64,000 nucleotides of DNA from Evernia prunastri (Eukaryota > Ascomycota > Lecanoromycetes > Lecanorales > Parmeliaceae), in assembly GCA_003184365.1 (NCBI GenBank), contig NKYR01000048.1, positions 185,018-249,017 on the forward strand, in the 5' to 3' direction. The notes under the pieces are model-generated. The model worked only from the letters and a program-made list of their open reading frames with translations, made no database searches and was not told the origin of the DNA. The translations under genes and the position numbers were made by a program. Shown here in pieces: positions 1-9,847 of the stretch (position 1 is the stretch's first letter; each line of letters starts with the position of its first letter).

Positions 1-370
1 TGAGGGGAAACATGTCAACAAGACCTCTATAACGTCTCCATGTCTTCTTCCATGTGGCTGCTTCAGATCTGAGGACCCTATTTTCAACGCGACTTGAAGC
101 AGAACTCCAATTCCGGGTTCAGTTGATGTATATTGGTCAACGTTTTCTGGCGTCATATAGCAGATGTGAATGTTTTTGCTTTCTCGTGCGTGTTTGTGAG
201 AGATGTACAGTGCTGGCGCCCTTGGCAAACATGAGCTGGGAGAAAGTGCTCAACTTCAGACTGTCATTTAAGCCCAAGGCGACGAGCACATCGAGAAAAT
301 ACTGTGAGTGTTGAAGATTAGAAGCCGCGGAGCCTACTTAGTGATTAATTCAAACGATCTTGCAGTTTAA
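1..370. other. Left-edge intergenic sequence
   Basis: No gene is supported here. The 86-codon open frame on the plus strand has no recognisable domain and no splice context. The stretch lies downstream of the NLR-like pseudogene on the minus strand, so it probably holds that gene's 3' flank. Confidence 0.4.
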
Positions 371-3300
371 TCATCGTTTTGATCTGTTGAAGACAACGGA
401 AGAGTTGCGCCAAACAAAAAAGCCGTTGAGCCAGATGAGTCCATCAAGTATCGGAATCCAATCGCTCAATATCAAAGCAGGCAGCAGCACAGGAGCAGTG
501 CCAGAAATGACGAATGAAATAAACGGCCAAGCAAGCGACAGAAAGTACAAAAGCGCTGGGATGACCACCATAGGAAGAATAACACCCATAGTCTCATTAA
601 AGAAGATCGCATACAACGACGTCAACGACCATACGACGATATCGATGTCGCGATAAAGCCAAAGCAGCACGGTTCGCCTCACCCAAGAGCATGCCTGTCG
701 AAGAACCCATGGATAATGTTTCTTCAAGAGCTGGTCTAAGAAAGCGGCGTCGCGTGGAGGGAAGACCTCGTGGAATACATCCGATGGTGTTAGTATAGGG
801 TCACCGGAAAGGCTTTGCAATGCTAAGATTCTCCACGGCCGCAGGTCTGCAGCGGCACCGTGCTGAATCATGAGTTTCGTTGCTTCAAGCTCGTCTTGAA
901 CCAACTCCGGAGGCTTGTAGATATTGTGGACTTTCGCCTCATATAATGTTGTAAAAATAGGGCCCAGGTTGTTGTCCACCCCTTCAGATGTATATATTGC
1001 GCGCCTGAAGACCGCTCCACTCAAAGTCTTGTACACGGTGAGCGTCTCGTTTGGGTTTGCACCGTGCGCCAACAGTATGCGGATCATGCCGGAGTCGATC
1101 CGGCGCTGCCGCCACGGCGACAGCGCTGGCCGCAACGCACGGTCCAGTATCGGTCTTTGCAGAAAAGATCGATTCATCAGGTATGGCATCGTTGCTAGCT
1201 TGTTTTCGATATACCGCATGAGGCTCGCTTCTACAGCCAATGCGAAAGAGAAGCTCGTTGCGGCCGCATCGTATCCGGAATATCGACCGGGAAGGGGTTC
1301 GGCCGATGCATATCTGACGAGCTGCCTATCATTCTCATCGACCTAACCCGCCCAGCGATCAAGGGTCCAAATGAGGTACATGACAAATCGTCCCAACGGC
1401 GAGTGCTGTTTTTTCTGCCTTCGAAAGGAAGAAATTGAGCGCTCTAGTTCATCGATCAGTCTATCGTCTAGTGTACCTTTGTCTTGCTCGATAAGATGAG
1501 CATAAGAGTAAAAGTCGCTGACGAGGTTCCAGCATCGGTTGGTGTGCAAGTCATCGTCTAAGTCAGTCTTCAAGGGCAACGACTTGATGATTGCTAGTGT
1601 CGCTTTGCATAACGCTGCCCGCGCGTCGAAATCCTTTGACTTCCATGAGGTAAGCTTTCGCAACATGTCAGGCTTCGAGAGGAAGTCCTTGACGGTACGA
1701 TGAGAGAAGCGCACGGTGTACATTAGATGCTGCTGGTGGCCTGAGTTCATAGTATCTGCTTCGATTACAAGCAAGTCTTGACCTCGAACATTTATGCGCT
1801 TGTGTATGCTTTCGAAAACGGCGATGACATCGGCACTATTAAGCGATTTTTTTGCGGCGGGTAGTGCATAATCTGACGTGATCTTTTCTTGTTTATAGAA
1901 CCACAGTGCTAAGAGCGAAAGTGGCTGTATGCCTTCGAGACAGATTAGTAATATTTCTGCCGTTTCTTCGCGATAGAAATCGTCGATGCTATCAAACATA
2001 TGTTGGAAGTACGCCTTCAAATTGGTGGGAAAACTTTGAAGCCTCTTGTGCAAGTCTGGTAGACTGTCATCATTGCTCAGCCCTCGAAGAAGATTGCTGA
2101 CGACAATTCTGACCCAAAGGAAGACGCCCTGAGCATTTCGGACAATCTGATCGACCAAGTCGCTGCTTTGGGGATCTCTGGACTGGAGCAACGCGAATTA
2201 CTCGTCTATTTGAAACCTGTTCTCGACATATCTTTGAATGTCGTCTCCGTTATGATCTTCAAGCAATAGTCTTCGGCGGGTATCGGCGCCAAAAGCCGAT
2301 ATGAAGATGTTCCACTGTCGGCTAGATAAACATATTTTAACAGACGGCAGGGCATTAGGTTCTTCAAAACTTCTATGAAGTGCGTATAATCTTCCCCGTC
2401 GTATTCGTCCACGCCGTCAACGAAGATGCAAAATTTCAGATCTAGAAAGCGCTGGTGGCTCAATGTCCTGAAAGCCTCTGATAGTTCGAAAAGGGTCCAT
2501 GTTGCGCCGATTTCGTAGTAACGGCTCCACCTAGAAGGACATGTAATAGGCACTAGCTCTGGACACTGACCATAGATTTCACGTAAGAGCGATTGCAATA
2601 AACCCTGTTGTGACTTTTGCATCGGCGCTCCAGCGTTCCAGAAGAAGTATTTTGCAACAATAAGCCTTGTGTCCCTTGCCCAAGACTGCAAAAGTTTTTG
2701 AGTGCATGGCTCATTGGCGATATAATTCATCAGAACACATTTCCCCGATCCAGGCTTTCCTGAAACCTAATAGATGTCGTTTCCGGATTGCAACCATTCT
2801 CTAAACCCAACATGCCGATTCAATGGCCCATGGTGGTCATGGAAAATCCATTCACAGGTTTGTTCCTCGGTATCTGCGATGTCTGATTGTCGACTTTGCC
2901 TGGTCTCAAAATCGAGACTATTGAGGATGCAGAGTATTTTCTGGTCTCGCGAGGCTTGAGCTAGCGATGATAGCTGAGCCGATAGATCTGATAGTGCTGT
3001 GTTGCCTTCCACTCTCACTTTCTGCACTGTTTTTAAGATTTCCGTCTTCATTTGCAGCAGTTTCTCATCAGCGAGGTCTTTCAGGGTCAACAAGACTTGA
3101 GACTGTTGTTGACTGGAGACTGCAGATTAGCAAAGCTCTGCCATGATTCCAAGCATATTACCTCATCATGACCTGAATGTGGCCGAATATCTCCTCCTGC
3201 ACAACATGAAGCCTCTTTTCAAGGGCCGCGATCTTGTTTTTTTTGTGAGGCGTTTGAGCCGCTACAGCTTTCTGAAAACCTTCCCATCTTCTACGGGGAC

Positions 3301-3619
3301 CTGCCAGGCTCTTGACCTTAAGACCATCGAGTACTGAGAGCAAATCTGAAGCTATCATTCTGCAAGAATGTGCAAGTTGTTTCAGCTCTTTTTCGTCATT
3401 TAACGACGGTACAAGATCATCATTTTGATCAAGAGGGAAGATGATCTTGTCGGCGAGTTTTCTGACACGGATAATGTTTTGTTCAAGATTGGATCTTTCT
3501 GCACTGACCCCATCAACAGAGTGATAGAGCTCAATGCTCCCTGTCACGAGCTTAATGCCGAAGTCAGTGAATTGGACCACAGCGCTGGCCAAGCTAATGG
3601 CCGTCAACGGGTCAAGCAT
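371..3619 (-). pseudogene. Broken fungal NACHT/STAND (NLR-like) protein with ankyrin-type and C-terminal membrane segments
   Basis: The intact family consists of fungal signal-transducing NTPases, often linked to non-self recognition. The start (MLDPLTAISLASAVVQF) matches the helical N-terminal domain common in these proteins. A 49-nt intron (3113-3161, GTAATA donor, CCAG acceptor) restores the frame into a coiled stretch. The NACHT part follows, with P-loop GKPGSGK and a Walker B-like FCIFVDGVDEYDGED. Further on are two ankyrin-like pieces (IRILLAHGANPNE and KLMIQHGAAAD) and then several hydrophobic segments near the C terminus. The gene is broken four times. TAG at 2767-2769 stands where the family has Trp just before VSGKPGSGK. 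A frameshift lies near 2235-2246. TAA is at 2198-2200 and TAG at 1343-1345. Frames on either side of each break read as one protein. At least the first stop fits a C-to-T change in a CpA context (RIP-like). A transposon end begins 44 bp upstream of the start codon. Sequencing error is an alternative for a single break but unlikely for all four. Confidence 0.8.
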
Positions 3620-3663
3620 TGTACGCAGGTGGCGAGGGTCTAAAGGTCAATCCGTTGAGTGTA

Positions 3664-3732
3664 CCACTTGACTCGGGACAGTCCCCCTCCCACAGTCCCC
3701 CGTCACTGATTTGCAGCTAAAATCAGCCTCCC
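3664..3732 (+). repeat. Left terminal inverted repeat (69 bp)
   Basis: Starts CCACTTGACTCGGGACAGTC and ends CAGCCTCCC. It matches the reverse complement of 7791-7859 at all but two positions near the outer end. It lies only 44 bp upstream of the NLR-like start codon, so the element occupies that gene's promoter. Confidence 0.92.
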
Positions 3733-3855
3733 GTTCTTGCCAGGTACCTTAATTTTGGTGGGGTTACCATACTAAAGTATGTACCCCACCAGGCCAAATA
3801 TCGCTTAATGATCTCTAAATATTGAGAAGGTGGATCATTATCAGCACTAACTACT

Positions 3856-4766
3856 CTACAGCGAAGAACTTAACAAATGATCAGCCAATTGGCTAACATC
3901 CTCCTCCCTAGGCTTTATAGACTTCGCCTTCCTTCTCGCTGCCGCAGCCTCTCTAGCAGTCGCTCGCTCCGCCTTATCCTCCTCGTCGTGACGGAGCTGG
4001 GACTCCCATCTAGCCTGCTTTTCAGATTTGGAGGCTACACCTCGCCGGACCCGAGTCATTGCTGAAGGTGTTGGATCCAGGTCTTCTGGTAGAACAAGTC
4101 TTTGCTGTTGACTGCGTCGATCGGGCCATTCTAGAAGAGGTGGGGCTCTCGATGCAGGCGGAGACGGTGAAAGAGGGGGAAAATCGTCAAAGTCATCGAC
4201 ATTGATGAAGTCATTCAAGGACGGCTCTGATATCAATGGACTTGGGGTGTTGATACGGTCTTCCGAAGGTACTCGGCTGGGTTTCTGAGTAGGCTGTGTC
4301 CCCAGAATTTGAACGTCGCTGTCGCTACCGTGTACGGAGAAAGGATTGTCAAAATCCGTCACATCGTCTCTCCCAAGGCCTCTGGACTTGCGCCGCTGAG
4401 TCAAAGAAGAAGTCAAAGAGGAAGACTCTCCACCTTCTTCAGGCCAAATTGCCTGCGAAAAAGCGGAGGCGGTTTGTTGATCCTTGCGTATTTGCTCCAC
4501 ATATCTATCGTTCTTGATCTTCTCATTTTCCTCTTTTCGTTTTTGTTGACGTTTAGTCCGATCTTCTTCATCAGCAGCCTCACGCCCAGTTAGTGCACGT
4601 CTTCTGTTACCCTTCTTGTACTGCAGACCCTCATCGCTCTTTTTGGCTACGGTAAACGACTGTGATAAAGGATCTTTTGTATTATACTTGCGTCCAAATG
4701 CTGCATTCACCTTCTCAATGGCCTTTGTAACCTCCTTCGTGTACTCCTCAGCGCGATGGCTTTCTG
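3856..4766 (-). pseudogene. Transposase C-terminal tail, first assembled copy (5' cut by N)
   Basis: Charged, serine-rich frame with repeated K/R/E stretches (KRQQKRKEENEKIKNDRY) and a long Arg/Ala helix-like end, finishing at a stop at 3856. Its upstream side is cut at the N at 4767, beyond which the same sequence starts again. This is the only one of the copies that keeps the true C terminus. It is a fragment of the element's protein and not a host gene. Confidence 0.6.
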
Positions 4767-4767
4767 N
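4767..4767. other. Single-N assembly join 1
   Basis: Sequence after the N equals sequence starting at 4028 (offset 740 bp). This pattern is typical of overlapping contig ends that were not merged. Confidence 0.8.
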
Positions 4768-6554
4768 TTGGAGGCTACACCTCGCCGGACCCGAGTCATT
4801 GCTGAAGGTGTTGGATCCAGGTCTTCTGGTAGAACAAGTCTTTGCTGTTGACTGCGTCGATCGGGCCATTCTAGAAGAGGTGGGGCTCTCGATGCAGGCG
4901 GAGACGGTGAAAGAGGGGGAAAATCGTCAAAATCATCGACATTGATGAAGTCATTCAAGGACGGCTCTGATATCAATGGACTTGGGGTGTTGATACGGTC
5001 TTCCGAAGGTACTCGGCTGGGTTTCTGAGTAGGCTGTGTCCCCAGAATTTGAACGTCGCTGTCGCTACCGTGTACGGAGAAAGGATTGTCAAAATCCCTC
5101 ACATCGTCTCTCCCAAGGCCTCTGGACTTGCGCCGCTGAGTCAAAGAAGAAGTCAAAGAGGAAGACTCTCCACCTTCTTCAGGACAAATTGCCTGCGAAA
5201 AAGCGGAGGCGGTTTGTTGATCCTTGCGTATTTGCTCCACATATCTATCGTTCTTGATCTTCTCATTTTCCTCTTTTCGTTTTTGTTGACGTTTAGTCCG
5301 ATCTTCTTCATCAGCAGCCTCACGCCCAGTTAGTGCACGTCTTCTGTTACCCTTCTTGTACTGCAGACCCCCATCGCTCTTTTTGGCTACGGTAAACGAC
5401 TGTGATAAAGGATCTTTTGTATTATACTTGCGTCCAAATGCTGCATTCACCTTCTCAATGGCCTTTGTAACCTCCTTCGTGTACTCCTCAGCGCGATGGC
5501 TTTCTGGAATCCGCTTATGGAACTGATAGGCTGAAAATGCTCCGGCCTCCAGCATGTCCTGTCCCCGTCGGTTATACCTCGATGTAGTCACCGGTGGCGG
5601 TCCCTGATCATCGTTGTCGCTCGAAGAACCACTGGACTCCCTCCGAGAATCAACAGTNTCTGATATCAATGGACTTGGGGTGTTGATACGGTCTTCCGAA
5701 GGTACTCGGCTGGGTTTCTGAGTAGGCTGTGTCCCCAGAATTTGAACGTCGCTGTCGCTACCGTGTACGGAGAAAGGATTGTCAAAATCCGTCACATCGT
5801 CTCTCCCAAGGCCTCTGGACTTGCGCCGCTGAGTCAAAGAAGAAGTCAAAGAGGGAGACTCTCCACCTTCTTCAGGCCAAATTGCCTGCGAAAAAGCGGA
5901 GGCGGTTTGTTGATCCTTGCGTATTTGCTCCACATATCTATCGTTCTTGATCTTCTCATTTTCCTCTTTTCGTTTTTGTTGACGTTTAGTCCGATCTTCT
6001 TCATCAGCAGCCTCACGCCCAGTTAGTGCACGTCTTCTGTTACCCTTCTTGTACTGCAGACCCTCATCGCTCTTTTTGGCTATGGTAAACGACTGTGATA
6101 AAGGATCTTTTGTATTATACTTGCGTCCAAATGCTGCATTCACCTTCTCAATGGCCTTTGTAACCTCCTTCGTGTACTCCTCAGCGCGATGGCTTTCTGG
6201 AATCCGCTTATGGAACTGATAGGCTGAAAATGCTCCGGCCTCCAGCATGTCCTGTCCCCGTCGGTTATACCTCGATGTAGTCACCGGTGGCGGTCCCTGA
6301 TCATCGTTGTCGCTCGAAGAACCACTGGACTCCCTCCGAGAATCAACAGTACCTGTTAGAGAGGCATAACTAGCCGGTGTGATGTTCGAATCGAATGTCA
6401 TTTGCCAGCCCACCACAACTTCCGGCGCCTTACAAAGCCATCTCGGATGCAGAAGAGAGAGTGGAATAGGTATCTCCTCAACAGCACAGCGATACAGCCA
6501 ACATTTGCAGGGCAGACCGTATCTGCAAGGGAGATGACATGCTTCCCGACACAT
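4768..6554 (-). pseudogene. Transposase tail, two further copies read through an N
   Basis: One open frame runs through the N at 5658, so the apparent 615-residue protein is a chimera created by the joins. The true N-terminal side of the fragment (6350-6554) carries the Cys-rich SWIM-like segment CHLPCRYGLPCKCWL followed by LLHPRWLCKAPEVV. A few single-base differences separate the copies (for example near 5098, where it reads CCCTC against CCGTC in the first copy). They may therefore be distinct copies, haplotypes or sequencing errors. Confidence 0.55.
5658..5658. other. Single-N assembly join 2
   Basis: Sequence after the N equals sequence starting at 4966 (offset 693 bp), again an unmerged overlap or a tandem copy. 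Confidence 0.8.
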
Positions 6555-6855
6555 ATTTCCTTCAGGTGCTGGGGAGGCTTCTCTAACCCAACGTTTTGCT
6601 GCAATTAATTCAGCATGAACGAGTTCAATCTCGGTCTTCTCACCGAGTTCGGCGGTCTAATGGTGCGCCGTTGATTGACTATTTCAGCAAGGGATGAACT
6701 CTCCCATGCACTACCGATTTTGGTGTATGCTACTGCTACAGCTTAGCAATGGATATTTGCGATACGGGCCCTTCATCTGATACTATTGTACTCCTTTCGA
6801 GCTACTTGTGACGTAGCCCGAGCACCACGTCGTCGCCCTGAGGCACTACCTCGAA

Positions 6856-6856
6856 N
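6856..6856. other. Single-N assembly join 3
   Basis: Sequence after the N equals sequence starting at 6044 (offset 813 bp). Confidence 0.8.
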
Positions 6857-7367
6857 CCTTCTTGTACTGCAGACCCTCATCGCTCTTTTTGGCTACGGTA
6901 AACGACTGTGATAAAGGATCTTTTGTATTATACTTGCGTCCAAATGCTGCATTCACCTTCTCAATGGCCTTTGTAACCTCCTTCGTGTACTCCTCAGCGC
7001 GATGGCTTTCTGGAATCCGCTTATGGAACTGATAGGCTGAAAATGCTCCGGCCTCCAGCATGTCCTGTCCCCGTCGGTTATACCTCGATGTAGTCACCGG
7101 TGGCGGTCCCTGATCATCGTTGTCGCTCGAAGAACCACTGGAATCCCTCCGAGAATCAACAGTACCTGTTAGAGAGGCATAACTAGCCGGTGTGATGTTC
7201 GAATCGAATGTCATTTGCCAGCCCACCACAACTTCCGGCGCCTTACAAAGCCATCTCGGATGCAGAAGAGAGAGTGGAATAGGTATCTCCTCAACAGCAC
7301 AGCGATACAGCCAACATTTGCAGGGCAGACCGTATCTGCAAGGGAGATGACATGCTTCCCGACACAT
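6857..7367 (-). pseudogene. Transposase SWIM-like segment, fourth copy (3' cut by N)
   Basis: It repeats the first part of the preceding copy, with the same CHLPCRYGLPCKCWL segment. In the 5' direction the frame can be extended over about 25 codons (ending AAKRWVREASPAPEGN before the Met) to a stop. The Met at 7367 is therefore not a real protein start but the broken edge of a longer transposase. Confidence 0.55.
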
Positions 7368-7790
7368 ATTTCCTTCAGGTGCTGGGGAGGCTTCTCTAAC
7401 CCAACGTTTTGCTGCAATTAATTCAGCATGAACGAGTTCAATCTCGGTCTTCTCACCGAGTTCGGCGGTCTAATGGTGCGCCGTTGATTGACTATTTCAG
7501 CAAGGGATGAACTCTCCCATGCACTACCGATTTTGGTGTATGCTACTGCTACAGCTTAGCAATGGATATTTGCGATACGGGCCCTTCATCTGATACTATT
7601 GTACTCCTTTCGAGCTACTTGTGACGTAGCCCGAGCACCACGTCGTCGCCCTGAGGCACTACCTCGAAATCCATCAATGTGGGAACAAAAGCAAGTCTCT
7701 CCCGAATATTGTGCTGCGCAGGCGCGACACCCCGCCAAAGTTTGGTGGGGGCTGCACCAAAGAATGGCGGGACCTAAAGCTTATATGCTC

Positions 7791-7859
7791 GGGAGGCTGA
7801 TTTTAGCTGCAAATCAGTGACGGGGGACTGTGGGAGGGGGACTGTCCCGAGTTGAGTGG
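7791..7859 (-). repeat. Right terminal inverted repeat (69 bp)
   Basis: Begins GGGAGGCTGATTTTAGCTGC and ends GTCCCGAGTTGAGTGG, the inverted partner of 3664-3732. Homology stops sharply at the inner edge, which supports this boundary. Confidence 0.92.
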
Positions 7860-8336
7860 AACTTGAAATATAGCGATAGCGTACATTGAGCAGAAGGCTT
7901 CAGCATCTCAACGGCAAGAGGTGATGTGGCGCCCTGCTCAAGAGATGGACACTCTAACGCCTGTGTTGTATCCCACGGGACAAATTCTACTCCACAGCTG
8001 ACACCTGTAATTTCGTACGGAGCACTCATAAGCTACATTACTTTACTGACGACCGTTTTTAACAAACCCTACAAAATGGCCAGACGCAGTATCGCATAGC
8101 TGATGGGTTCTGAATGAATGACCACCTATCAGACAGTGTCTGGTATGCAGTTGTGTCCTACAACGCATAGAATCGTGGACGAAGACTAGACACCCTGCTT
8201 TAGTGCCAAGACTCTATCAAAATCTTAATTTCATCTGCCAAGACGTACATCGGATGACAAAATCGTAATTTCACAAGGAAGTTTTGATACGTCTGTCAAC
8301 TATTAAAATGAGTGATAAGAAACCCCAAAAATTAAA
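7860..8336. other. Intergenic sequence right of the transposon
   Basis: A minus-strand open frame of about 50 codons (start near 8029, MSAPYEITGVSCGVEF) runs into the transposon end. It could be the truncated start of a host gene, but no family is recognisable. Otherwise the stretch is AT-rich and featureless. Confidence 0.3.
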
Positions 8337-8465
8337 TGCGTTAGGAGGGAATCGAACCTGCTTGCTGTTAGATTGAGAGCCAGCGAGTGAAATTTGAAAT
8401 GAAGGGCGAGCTAACCCCCGGCTCGTCGATGGCAACGACGAATTTTACCACTAAACCACTAACGC
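8337..8465 (-). tRNA. tRNA-Gly(GCC) interrupted by a 58-bp insertion in the T loop (probable pseudogene)
   Basis: Without the insertion the sequence is a 71-nt cloverleaf. The acceptor GCGTTAG pairs perfectly with CTAACGC and is followed by A. The anticodon stem CGTCG/CGACG flanks loop TTGCCAT with anticodon GCC. The T stem is GGGGG/CCCTC with one G-U pair. The T loop TTCGATT is split after its second T by 58 bp (about 8355-8412), and the four bases GGTT occur on both sides, like a short target duplication. This position is not the normal eukaryotic tRNA intron site (after base 37), so splicing is not expected. The A box (TGGTTTAGTGG), the B box (GGTTCGATTCC, rebuilt by the insertion edge) and a downstream T5 run are all present, so Pol III transcription may persist. 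Confidence 0.75.
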
Positions 8466-9847
8466 CTGTATTACACTTGATTAGATTTGGCCGCTTATTT
8501 TCCGATATCAATAGATTCTCAAACACCCGTAGAGGGGTGTCCCATATCGCAGCTTCCAATTTGCTACGATAATATCTCGCGGTTTCCCAAAAATGCTCCC
8601 GATTGATAGGCTTGAATCTACCTACTTGTAATGTACATTGAAAAACTTACTGTACGGGACTCAAACTTGCAGTATCAATCCACACACCCTACTAGATCCA
8701 ACTTCTTTGGCCAGTCCATTTACCCTTCTCGTCTCGTCGAAACGAGGCCAAGTCCTATCATCCCATAATCTTCTCGACTCGGAGCCAATGAAAGAGACCG
8801 CGAATTCCGAAATTGGCATATCTCCATATCAATAGGTGTTTGAGAAAATCCCCGTTGCGGCGGAAAGGACATTCAAGTTGTCAATGGCGTGCTCGATTCG
8901 AGGTACACCCCATTATTCGTCCCTCCATGTAAGATGGTTTCTCAGCCTTGGTATCATACACACTTGTGAGATACCCTAAAGGAAATGTGGGCCGAATCGG
9001 TTGAAAGAAGTATAGTTCATCGGTCTCTGGTCCCTAGAGAGCCTTGGTCGAGGGTAGACTGAGACCATAGGATATCTTTTGAATTGGGTTATACGCTCGC
9101 GGCACTTATGCATCTGTAGGAACTGGGGAACTGCAAACCTCGCACAACCGGCAAATATGTGGGCTCCCGGGTTGGAAGTGATCTTTACATACTAAGAGGC
9201 GATGCTCCCTCCTGTTTCGCCCGCCCCTCTCAGATCTCAAACCCAAGGACCAGTCTAGTAAATTAGCAGCTAGATAAGATCCGCTACCAACCCCTGTGAC
9301 AAGTTGAGGCTACTGGATGAGCTACCAGAAGCGGACTTCAATCGTCTACGGTCGTGAGGAAGCGCAAGATCCGCTGACTTTTGGGACAAATGTGGCTAAG
9401 ACATATGACGATAAATCACACAAGCCACCGAAGCTGATCAAAGGTAACCTGGTCTACTAGCGACTGGGTCATAACTAAGGGAAGGCAGGCTGGAGTCGCA
9501 AGATACGCTGACAACGTATAGATCTATGCCTGGTCCTTGGAAAGGTGGGATCTTTCTCATATTGACTGTTTCTATATACTAGCTGGAATCAACCTCTGCT
9601 GATCCTTACAATATGATAACGAACCCCTTCTCAACAAAAGAGTGTGCCTCGAAGTAAGGCCGAGTGTCCGATAAGGTGGAACGGCCATGAGCATTGCTCT
9701 CATTATCTTCCTTGCTTTAAATTTGAAGAAAGTCGACAGCAATCAAGAAAGAGTGATAAGCTTCCACGTAGGTTTGGCTAGTATCCACAAAGCCTCATCA
9801 ACTGGCTCTAAGACCCGTTGTACTCTGCGCGCCATGCTGCTGTGAGG
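8466..9847. other. Gene-free stretch of about 1.4 kb
   Basis: Only short frames with no recognisable protein pattern are present. Base composition is mixed and no inverted or tandem repeat stands out by eye. It holds the 3' flank of the HET gene and possibly old decayed repeat sequence. Confidence 0.4.

Larger units (their letters stand above)
3664..7859 (-). mobile_element. TIR transposon, probably Mutator-like (MULE), with three N-joined overlapping copies
   Basis: The ends are 69-bp inverted repeats matching at 67 of 69 positions. On the minus strand the interior encodes a Cys-rich segment (CHLPCRYGLPCKCWL, then PIPLSLLHPRWL) that resembles the SWIM zinc-finger tail of fungal Mutator-like transposases, followed by a charged low-complexity tail. 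The DDE catalytic part of a transposase is absent. Single Ns at 4767, 5658 and 6856 each separate stretches that repeat one another almost exactly (offsets 740, 693 and 813 bp). Removing the overlaps leaves about 1.95 kb, so the true element is probably a short non-autonomous copy. No clean target duplication is visible. GTTGAGTG occurs at both borders (3654 and 7851), but it would place the two ends unequally. Confidence 0.65.

Noticed and set aside
4707..6554. 615-residue host protein
   Set aside because: The frame runs across single-N joins and repeats itself; it is an assembly chimera of transposon sequence.
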